The notes beneath the pieces were generated by a model that was not told where the DNA came from, made no database searches, and was given only the letters and a program-made list of their open reading frames with translations. A stretch of DNA of 8,461 nucleotides from Chloroflexota bacterium (GTDB lineage Bacteria > Chloroflexota > Anaerolineae > Anaerolineales > UBA11858): positions 1,306 through 9,766 of the forward strand of contig DOTA01000425.1 in the NCBI GenBank assembly GCA_003513015.1, written 5' to 3'. Every line of letters starts with the position of its first letter. Positions within the stretch are counted from its first letter, which is position 1. Positions 1 through 5,669 of the stretch are shown in pieces. The position numbers and the translations under genes are program-made.

Positions 1-594
1 GTCATCATCACCGGCAAAGAAAATGTGCCCCCAAAAGGGGCATATTTGATTGCTTTAAATCACGTTTCGTTGTTCGAAGCGCCTTTCGTTTGTTCATTTT
101 GGCCGGTGCCGCCGGAAGCCCTGGGTGCGGTGGAAATTTGGGAACGACCCGGGCAGGGAACTTTAGCCCGTTGGTATGGCGGCATCCCGGTGCACCGCGG
201 TCAGTATGATCGCCAACTAATCGAAACGGCGCTCGCGGTTTTGCGCTCCGGTTACCCTTTGATGATTGCGCCCGAAGGTGGGCGTTCGCACACGCCAGGG
301 ATGCAACCTGCTCACCCGGGCATCGCTTTTTTGATCGAAAAAGCCCAGGTGCCGGTCATCCCGGTAGGCATTGTCGGCAGCACCGATGATTTTTTGCAGC
401 GTGCCTTGCATGGAGAGCGCCCTACAATTGAAATGCGCATTGGCCGTCCATTCGTTTTCCCACCCGTAGATGGGCGAGGGGCCGAGCGCCGCAATCTACG
501 CCAAGAGAATACCGAGCGAGTGATGAAGGAAATCGCGGCGCTTCTGCCGGAGGAATATCGAGGTTACTATTCTGACCATGTCCGAGAACGCTAA
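1..594 (+). CDS. PlsC/LPLAT-family acyltransferase, 5'-truncated by window edge
   Basis: This is the C-terminal 197 residues of a PlsC-type (1-acylglycerol-3-phosphate acyltransferase superfamily) enzyme, which transfers an acyl chain to a lysophospholipid or similar alcohol at the cytoplasmic membrane. The frame is open from base 1. Residues encoded before the GTG at base 25 (VIITGKEN) align with the block just before the catalytic motif in the two downstream paralogs, so that GTG is an internal valine and the true start lies upstream of the window. Visible blocks: NHVSLFE (bases 58-78), YGGIPVHRG (motif II), APEGGRS (motif III, bases 268-288) and VPVIPVGI (motif IV). The C-terminus LLPEEYRGYY matches the neighbouring genes. 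Oddity: the usual H-x4-D catalytic pair reads H-x4-E here (GAA at 76-78). It overlaps the next gene by 17 bp, which indicates an operon. The fold family is confident; the exact substrate is unknown. Confidence 0.88.
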   Translation, partial: VIITGKENVPPKGAYLIALNHVSLFEAPFVCSFWPVPPEALGAVEIWERPGQGTLARWYGGIPVHRGQYDRQLIETALAVLRSGYPLMIAPEGGRSHTPGMQPAHPGIAFLIEKAQVPVIPVGIVGSTDDFLQRALHGERPTIEMRIGRPFVFPPVDGRGAERRNLRQENTERVMKEIAALLPEEYRGYYSDHVRER

Positions 595-1312
595 ACCCAT
601 CAGCGAAGTTTACCGCCCAGAATTGACGCGCTTGCCGGAAATTTCTCGCAGGCGCAGGTTGGCGCGCTGGCTGATCAAGGGGCTTACCTGGTTGCTGGCG
701 CGTTTGTTGCTGAATGTAAAAATAACTGGGCAAGAATATTTTCCGCGCAGCGGGCCGATGTTGATCGTTTCCAATCATCTCGGCGATAGCGATGGGGTCG
801 TTGGATTGGCCTTTTGTAAGGTTCCCTTTGATGTGATGGGCAAAGTGGAGCTTTACGATCTGCCGGTGATGGGTAAGCTGCTGGAATGGTACGGTTCGAT
901 CTGGGTTCACCGCGGTCAGCCCGATCGCCGGGCTTTGCGGGCAGTTCTCCAGGGATTGGCAGAAAACCGCATGGTTGCCATCGCACCCGAGGGCCGGGAG
1001 AGTGTTTCCGGTTCTCTGGAGGAGGGAACCGATGGGGCCGCGTATATCGCCTTGAAAGCGGATGTCCCCATTTTGCCTATCGTCTTTACAGGTACGGAGA
1101 ACTGGCGCGTTTATGGGAATCTAAAAAAACTGCGGCGGACGCGCGTTACGCTCACCGCGGGTGCTCCGTTTCGCTTGCAAACCACGGGCGATCGGCGCGC
1201 GGACATTCAAAATGGAACGCAAACTATTATGATTACCCTGGCCCAGTTATTGCCCTCGGCTTACCAGGGCGTTTATCGGGAAGAGGTTGGTGAAGAACAT
1301 GACGGTGCATAG
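578..1312 (+). CDS. PlsC/LPLAT-family acyltransferase, second paralog
   Basis: A 244-residue member of the same acyltransferase family as its two neighbours, a usual length for PlsC proteins. A basic stretch (RRRRLAR, about residues 24-30) followed by a hydrophobic helix (about 31-46) suggests N-terminal membrane association. Motif I is NHLGDSD with catalytic H67 and D72; motif II is YGSIWVHRG; motif IV is VPILPIVF. Motif III is unusual: it reads EGRES (E138-S142) where the family has EGTRS, so the arginine that normally contacts the phosphate is not in its usual place. This hints at a changed substrate. The C-terminus carries LLPSAYQGVY, shared with the paralogs. The ATG at 578 sits inside the end of the previous gene (17-bp overlap). 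A GAGG lies 14 nt upstream, too far to be a good ribosome binding site, so translational coupling is likely. The specific acyl acceptor cannot be read from the sequence. Confidence 0.9.
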   Translation: MSENAKPISEVYRPELTRLPEISRRRRLARWLIKGLTWLLARLLLNVKITGQEYFPRSGPMLIVSNHLGDSDGVVGLAFCKVPFDVMGKVELYDLPVMGKLLEWYGSIWVHRGQPDRRALRAVLQGLAENRMVAIAPEGRESVSGSLEEGTDGAAYIALKADVPILPIVFTGTENWRVYGNLKKLRRTRVTLTAGAPFRLQTTGDRRADIQNGTQTIMITLAQLLPSAYQGVYREEVGEEHDGA

Positions 1313-2033
1313 CTTAGAGGATGGCCGCCAGCACGTTGCTGGTTACACTCATACAAATTTTGAGATGCGACGACAGTTGTTACGTTGGATGTTGCGGGTG
1401 ATTGGGATGCCCCTGTTGGTGAAAATCGACGCGGTGGAAGGGTTAGAAAATATTCCCGCACGCACCTCGGCAATTTTAATGATTAACCACATCGCTTTTA
1501 TTGACCCAATTGTGGTTTTGCATCTTTTGCCGCGCAATATTGTGCCGTTGGCGAAGGCCGAAGTTTATGATTACCCGGTGGTAGGGATTTTTCCCAAAAT
1601 TTGGGGGGTGATCCCGGTGCGGCGTGAAGAGGTTGATCGTCACGCCATTCAGACTTGCCTGGAGGTGCTGCGGGCTGGGGAGATTGTGCTGGTTGCACCG
1701 GAGGGCACGCGCGGGCCAGCCTTGCAGAGAGGGCGGGAGGGCGTGGCCTATCTGGCCAGCCGTTCGGGAGCGCCGGTGATCCCGGTGGCGATTGACGGGA
1801 CGGAAAGCCTTCCGGCGCTGCGCTACACCAAACGTTGGCATGAACCGGGCGCGCACATCCGCTTTGGGCGGCCTTTCTGTTTCCATGACAATTTGAAACG
1901 ATCCAAAGCGCAAACCCTGCGCCAGATGACCGATGAAGCGCTGTATGTGCTGGCAGGGATGCTCCCCGAACATCGCCGTGGCGAGTATGCTGATCTTTCC
2001 AAAGCAACACAGGAAACCTTTGAGTGGCTCTGA
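1299..2033 (+). CDS. PlsC/LPLAT-family acyltransferase, third paralog (closest to canonical)
   Basis: A 244-residue acyltransferase (ATG start) with the most standard family motifs of the three. These are NHIAFID with H64 and D69, WGVIPVRRE as motif II, EGTRG (E135-G139) as motif III, and APVIPVAI as motif IV. It is the best candidate in the cluster for a true 1-acyl-sn-glycerol-3-phosphate acyltransferase, making phosphatidic acid at the membrane, though this cannot be proven from motifs. The C-terminal MLPEHRRGEY corresponds to the signature of its paralogs, followed by a short unique tail. In-frame TTG (1287) and GTG (1290) codons lie upstream, but they abut the AAGAGG at 1281-1286 too closely. 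ATG 1299 sits 12 nt after it and is preferred with moderate confidence. The gene overlaps the end of the second paralog by 14 bp. No clear terminator follows, so read-through into the kinase gene is possible. Confidence 0.9.
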   Translation: MTVHSLEDGRQHVAGYTHTNFEMRRQLLRWMLRVIGMPLLVKIDAVEGLENIPARTSAILMINHIAFIDPIVVLHLLPRNIVPLAKAEVYDYPVVGIFPKIWGVIPVRREEVDRHAIQTCLEVLRAGEIVLVAPEGTRGPALQRGREGVAYLASRSGAPVIPVAIDGTESLPALRYTKRWHEPGAHIRFGRPFCFHDNLKRSKAQTLRQMTDEALYVLAGMLPEHRRGEYADLSKATQETFEWL

Positions 2034-2142
2034 TTTATGCAGCGTATGGCCGTTCGCCGCTCCGATGTTCAGGACAAGCGCTTCTCATGTGGGGTTAATT
2101 TAATGCTATAATGCTGACATCTCCCTTAAAACGAGCGATTGA
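2034..2142 (+). promoter_or_regulatory. Intergenic region with extended -10 promoter for the kinase gene
   Basis: TATAAT at 2107-2112 is preceded by TG one base upstream (TGC, 2104-2106), giving a perfect extended -10 element of the sigma-70 type. No good -35 hexamer is seen; the nearest candidate, TTCTCA at 2082-2087, has a 19-bp spacer. Transcription would begin near 2118-2120, leaving a leader of only about 23 nt before the ATG at 2143, without an obvious Shine-Dalgarno sequence. The bases after the -10 (GCTGAC) and a GTGGGG at 2089-2094 recur at the rpoC promoter. A self-complementary AAGCGCTT lies at 2076-2083. No terminator for the upstream operon is visible. Confidence 0.65.
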
Positions 2143-5100
2143 ATGTCGTTGATTATCGGACTTTTTTCTGATGTCCCGTTTATTCTCTTCCCCAGCAATT
2201 GGATTGGTTGGCTGGGGTTGTTGTTATGGTTGGGGGTGATTGTTGCCCTATTGTGGCGCTGGCGGGCATATAACAAACCCTGGAAACAGACTCAATGGTT
2301 GATATTGCTGGGGTTGATTTTGGTAACCCCGCTTGCCAGCTTGCTTTTTGGCATCCGCTTACCAGCCTGGAATAGCATGCCGCCCCCAGGGATCACCCTG
2401 GAACCGGTAGGGCCTGCTTTGATGGTTTTCGCGGCGATCCCCTGGATGTTAGCAGCCGGTTTCTTAGGCCCAACTGCTGCGGCTGGGCTGGCAGCTTTTT
2501 CGGGTGTCTTCCTGGCTTATTGGGGTACACACTCTATTTTTACCCCATTTGAGTTTGCTGTGTCAGCGATTTTGCTTGCGGCGTTTTTCTCGCAGCGCTA
2601 TCGCACGCGCGTTTATCGCTTATTACGGTCGCCGGCGCTGGCCGCCGTATTAGTCACCTTGTTTTACCCGTTGATTTTTGTGCCTGGGGTGATTTTTGTT
2701 ACGCAAGGGTCCCTGGCTGTTCGGATCGATTATGCCATTTCGCAGATGATCTCGGCCGTGGTTGCGGTGGGGGGAGCGCTGATTGTGGCAGGGTTGGTTG
2801 CCGAATTCATCAAAAGGATGCAGCCAAATCTCTGGGGTGGGCAACCACCCTGGGTTCCGTCCCCGGCTGAAAGCCGTTTGGAGTCGCGCCTGATCTTTAA
2901 TATGGCTCCGTTAGCCCTGGTATTGATCCTGACATTGATGGTGGGCGATTGGATTGCGGCCGGTAATGCAGCTCAAACCATGCTGCAAGAACGTATGTCA
3001 GGCGCATCTGAATTGGCGGCTCAAGGAGTTCCGTTTTTTCTTGATTCAGGCCAAAGTTTGATTATGCAATTTGCTGCGGATGAGCGCTTGGCAGACCCAA
3101 CTGCTGCTCCCGAAGCATTGCAAACCGTTTTAGGACAATTGATTCGCTCGACCCCTTATTTTCGCCAGTTATTTTTATTGGATGATTCGGGTGTTTCGCT
3201 AACAGGCTATCCCTTAGAGCGTTATGATGATGTCTTTGCCCCTATCGAAGAAAAAACTGGCCTCGAACTGGCTCTGAATGGGGTTCTGATTCAGGTTTAC
3301 ACGATTCCCCCCGGAGATGCTGATAGCTCTGCCCAGGTTTCTTTTATCACAACGCTTGTCGATGGAAATGGAGCGCAAAGAGTGCTGATCGGTCGCACCG
3401 ATTTATATTCCAACCCTTTCTCGCAGCCGATCTTATCTAGTTTGGATAGTATGCAGGATGTTAGCGGCGAGGGTTACTTGTTGGATAAAGACGACCGAAT
3501 TCTGTATCATCCAGACCCTAATCGTCTGATGTCGGAATATGCCCACCCTGAGGTGGATGCTGCCTCGTTTTATGAGGATACCGCCCCCGATGGGACGCGC
3601 CAGTTGGTTTATTACCAACCTGCTTTAGGCCGCCCCTGGTCGATTGTGATGACGGTTCCGGCGCAGAGCGCGCAGCAATTGGCAATCCAGATTGCTGCGC
3701 CGTTATTGGTCATGATTATTGTGGTTGCAGCCCTGGCGCTATTGTTCATGCGCTTGGGGTTGCGGCTGGTCACAACTTCGCTGGATACTCTGGCGGTTCA
3801 GGCTAACCGGATTGCCCAAGGGGAGTTGGATCAACCTTTGCCGGTTAATGGTGATGACGAAATTGCCCAATTAAGCAGTTCTTTTGAACAGATGCGCGTG
3901 CGTTTGAAAGCGCGGCTGCATGATCTCAATCAATTATTGGAAGTCAGTCAGGGCGTGGCTTCCAGCCTCGATATGGAAGAGGCGGTACGGCCAATCTTGA
4001 AATCAGCATTATCAACGGGTGGTGTTGCCTCTCGGGTGGTTTTGGTGCCTTCGATTCTGCCAGATTTCAATGTTGGGGATAGCCAGCCCTCCCACTTCAG
4101 TTACGGGCCTCAAGCTGATCGTTATGCTTTGCTCGATGAGCAAATTCTAACGATGATGGAAAATAAAGATGAGATGGCGATTTCCAATGCCAAATTATCT
4201 TTCAATTTGCCATCGGGCTTGTTACCACCGGAATCGGTAATTGCGGTGGCGATTCGGCACGAGAATTTGTATTATGGTGCTTTGTGGTTGGCCCATGACC
4301 GACCGCATAGTTTTACTACTGAGGAACGAAGATTTATCGTTACTTTGGCTCAACAGGCAGCTTTAGCTGCCTCGAATACGCATCTGTTCATGACTGCCGA
4401 AATTGGCCGACAGCGGTTGGCAGCGATTTTGGCTTCTACGCCTGATCCTGTATTGGTCACAGATCATCGTGATCGTCTGTTGCTTTTGAATCCGGCTGCT
4501 CTGACCCTTTTCCGCATGCAGGCTCAAACCGGTGTAGGAAAACCTGTGGCAGATGTCATCAACAAAGCGGAGTTGGTGGATCTCATGCGAGTATCCATGC
4601 AAGAGGATCAATCCATCGAGATCACGCTCCAAAATGAACGTGTCTATCTAGCAACGGCTTCCTCGATTTTGGCGGATGGAAAATCCATGGGACGGGTATG
4701 CGTTTTGCGAGATGTGACGCATTTTAAAGAACTGGATGCCCTTAAATCTGAATTTGTGGCTACTGTGAGCCATGATTTGCGTTCCCCGTTGACCTTGATG
4801 CGAGGTTACGCTACCATGCTGGAAATGGTAGGCGATCTCAATAATCAGCAAGAAGGCTATGTTCAAAAAATCGTTGTGGGGGTTGAAAGTATGTCTCGAT
4901 TGGTGAACAACTTGCTAGATTTGGGCCGTATCGAGGCCGATGTTGGGTTACGCCTGGAAATGTTATCGATTTATGACATCGTTGAAAATGTAATTGAAGG
5001 GCTGAACGCACACGCTGCCCAAAAGCAAATTCAACTCAAAACAGTCATCCAGAAAGAAACCATCCCTCTTATCGAAGCGGATCAAGCTTTACTAACGCAG

Positions 5101-5424
5101 GCTTTGCATAATCTGATCGAAAATGCGATCAAGTATACGCCTGCGGGTGGTCATGTTCAGGTTTCGATCTTTCTTCGCAGGGATCGGATGGTATTTGAAG
5201 TGCGCGATACCGGGATTGGAATATCTTCCCTGGAACAACCGCGGCTATTCGAAAAATTCTATCGATCATCCAATCGAGAAGCAAAACGCGAGCGCGGCAC
5301 CGGCTTGGGGTTGGCAATCGTTAAATCAATAGCTGAGCGCCATGGTGGACAAGTTGGCGTCCAGAGCCAACTTGGAATTGGAAGTACCTTTTTTATCTCA
5401 ATTCCCATGCGACAGCCCAAGTAA
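2143..5424 (+). CDS. Multi-sensor membrane histidine kinase (polytopic TM - dCache - HAMP - GAF - PAS - HisKA - HATPase_c)
   Basis: A 1093-residue sensor kinase that would autophosphorylate on histidine and pass phosphate to a response regulator, none of which is in the window. Residues 1-225 contain about seven hydrophobic segments. Another membrane helix (about 251-270) leads into an extracellular region (272-514) with dCache features: a long N-terminal helix, an LLDKDDRILYHP strand pair and a terminal GRPWSIVMTVP. After a further membrane helix (about 515-537) come HAMP (about 538-590), GAF (about 596-750) and PAS (about 757-862). The catalytic core is complete: H-box SHDLRSPL with H877, N-box NLIENA with N994, G1 box DTGIG (D1022-G1026), F-box FEKFYR and G2 box GTGLG (G1052-G1056). 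It starts 23 nt or so after an extended -10 promoter and ends 245 bp before rpoC. The polytopic N-terminal block preceding a dCache domain is less usual and may be an extra membrane sensor. The ligand is unknown. Confidence 0.93.
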   Translation: MSLIIGLFSDVPFILFPSNWIGWLGLLLWLGVIVALLWRWRAYNKPWKQTQWLILLGLILVTPLASLLFGIRLPAWNSMPPPGITLEPVGPALMVFAAIPWMLAAGFLGPTAAAGLAAFSGVFLAYWGTHSIFTPFEFAVSAILLAAFFSQRYRTRVYRLLRSPALAAVLVTLFYPLIFVPGVIFVTQGSLAVRIDYAISQMISAVVAVGGALIVAGLVAEFIKRMQPNLWGGQPPWVPSPAESRLESRLIFNMAPLALVLILTLMVGDWIAAGNAAQTMLQERMSGASELAAQGVPFFLDSGQSLIMQFAADERLADPTAAPEALQTVLGQLIRSTPYFRQLFLLDDSGVSLTGYPLERYDDVFAPIEEKTGLELALNGVLIQVYTIPPGDADSSAQVSFITTLVDGNGAQRVLIGRTDLYSNPFSQPILSSLDSMQDVSGEGYLLDKDDRILYHPDPNRLMSEYAHPEVDAASFYEDTAPDGTRQLVYYQPALGRPWSIVMTVPAQSAQQLAIQIAAPLLVMIIVVAALALLFMRLGLRLVTTSLDTLAVQANRIAQGELDQPLPVNGDDEIAQLSSSFEQMRVRLKARLHDLNQLLEVSQGVASSLDMEEAVRPILKSALSTGGVASRVVLVPSILPDFNVGDSQPSHFSYGPQADRYALLDEQILTMMENKDEMAISNAKLSFNLPSGLLPPESVIAVAIRHENLYYGALWLAHDRPHSFTTEERRFIVTLAQQAALAASNTHLFMTAEIGRQRLAAILASTPDPVLVTDHRDRLLLLNPAALTLFRMQAQTGVGKPVADVINKAELVDLMRVSMQEDQSIEITLQNERVYLATASSILADGKSMGRVCVLRDVTHFKELDALKSEFVATVSHDLRSPLTLMRGYATMLEMVGDLNNQQEGYVQKIVVGVESMSRLVNNLLDLGRIEADVGLRLEMLSIYDIVENVIEGLNAHAAQKQIQLKTVIQKETIPLIEADQALLTQALHNLIENAIKYTPAGGHVQVSIFLRRDRMVFEVRDTGIGISSLEQPRLFEKFYRSSNREAKRERGTGLGLAIVKSIAERHGGQVGVQSQLGIGSTFFISIPMRQPK

Positions 5425-5438
5425 GCTACTTTAGTAGC
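5425..5438. repeat. Perfect 14-bp palindrome just after the kinase stop codon
   Basis: GCTACT-TT-AGTAGC begins at the base after the kinase TAA. As RNA it could form only a short stem (five or six bp) and no T-tract follows, so it is a poor intrinsic terminator. It could be a weak transcription-pausing site or a protein-binding palindrome 35 bp upstream of the rpoC -35 element. The role is unproven. Confidence 0.35.
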
Positions 5439-5472
5439 GCATGAGAGATACCTGAGTCTGCTGAATCCACAC

Positions 5473-5502
5473 TTGACCGGTGGGGGATGGTTCTTGTATA
5501 AT
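5473..5502 (+). promoter_or_regulatory. Sigma-70-type promoter of rpoC
   Basis: TTGACC (5473-5478, one mismatch to TTGACA) and a perfect TATAAT (5497-5502) are separated by 18 bp. Transcription should start near 5508-5510, giving an rpoC leader of about 160 nt. This is the strongest promoter match in the window and fits a housekeeping gene. It means rpoC can be transcribed separately from the kinase gene. The -10 and following bases (TATAATGCTGAC) are identical to the kinase promoter. Confidence 0.8.
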
Positions 5503-5540
5503 GCTGACCGCATGCAAAAGGAAGAATCTTGATATTTGAC

Positions 5541-5585
5541 AGCGAGCGCTTAAGGACAATAGTCTTTATGCGCTTGCTTTTGTTT
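5541..5585 (+). terminator. Long hairpin plus T-rich tract in the rpoC leader (candidate attenuator)
   Basis: Bases 5541-5557 pair with 5562-5578 around an AATA loop. The lower stem is AGCGAGCGC with GCGCTTGCT (one G-U pair). Then comes one T-T mismatch, and an upper stem TAAGGAC with GTCTTTA (one G-U pair). A TTTTGTTT tract begins at the last paired base. This has the form of an intrinsic terminator, but it sits about 30-75 nt downstream of the rpoC promoter and upstream of rpoC itself. It would therefore act as a transcription attenuator or define the end of a short RNA of about 75 nt. The interrupted T-tract suggests partial rather than complete termination. Folding energy was not computed. 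Confidence 0.55.
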
Positions 5586-5594
5586 GTCGTGTAA
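5568..5594 (+). other. Possible 8-codon leader ORF in the rpoC leader
   Basis: ATG at 5568 opens a frame encoding MRLLLFVV and ending at TAA 5592-5594. An AAGGA at 5552-5556 lies 11 nt upstream and could serve as a ribosome binding site, but it is buried in the upper stem of the leader hairpin. The ORF runs through the 3' arm of that hairpin and stops in the loop of the next one, so translating ribosomes would disrupt both structures. Such a short ORF can occur by chance, and confidence that it is translated is low. Confidence 0.2.
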
Positions 5595-5600
5595 ACGACA
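5585..5600 (+). other. Second leader hairpin with GTAA (GNRA-type) loop
   Basis: TGTCGT (5585-5590) and ACGACA (5595-5600) form a perfect 6-bp stem closed by GTAA, a GNRA tetraloop, which is a stable RNA motif. It follows directly on the T-rich tract of the first hairpin. It may protect the 5' end of a processed rpoC transcript or be part of an attenuation switch. Bases 5601-5656 after it are AT-rich with no further clear structure. Confidence 0.45.
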
Positions 5601-5656
5601 CATTTGTTCTAATAATTTCTTCCCAATTTTATCCCAGGTGTTAATCGATAAATTTT

Positions 5657-5662
5657 AGGAGG
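5657..5662 (+). promoter_or_regulatory. Ribosome binding site of rpoC
   Basis: A perfect AGGAGG lies 7 nt upstream of the GTG at 5670. This fixes the start of rpoC at that GTG, and the resulting N-terminus matches the beginning of known beta' subunits. Confidence 0.9.
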
Positions 5663-5669
5663 CTGTTGC

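Noticed and set aside
25..27. GTG at base 25 as the start of the first acyltransferase
   Set aside because: The eight in-frame codons before it (VIITGKEN) match the corresponding block of both paralogs, so this is an internal valine of a gene cut by the window edge.
422..2010. Minus-strand ORFs of up to 170 codons across the acyltransferase genes
   Set aside because: They are opposite coding frames with full family motifs; their proline-, arginine- and histidine-rich translations are typical of antisense reading.
2037..2111. A 24-codon ORF after the third acyltransferase
   Set aside because: It lacks a ribosome binding site, has no recognisable sequence and runs into the -10 element of the kinase promoter.
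5425..5438. Palindrome as an intrinsic terminator of the kinase gene
   Set aside because: The stem is short and no run of T follows, so it was kept only as a palindrome of unknown role.
5512..5532. A 6-codon ORF (MQKEES) at the start of the rpoC leader
   Set aside because: It would begin only a few bases from the predicted transcription start with no ribosome binding site, and a frame this short is expected by chance.
5610..5616. TAATAAT as a second rpoC promoter nearer the start codon
   Set aside because: No -35 element at acceptable spacing; the best match (TTGTCG at 5584) is 20 bp away. The upstream promoter at 5473-5502 is far better.
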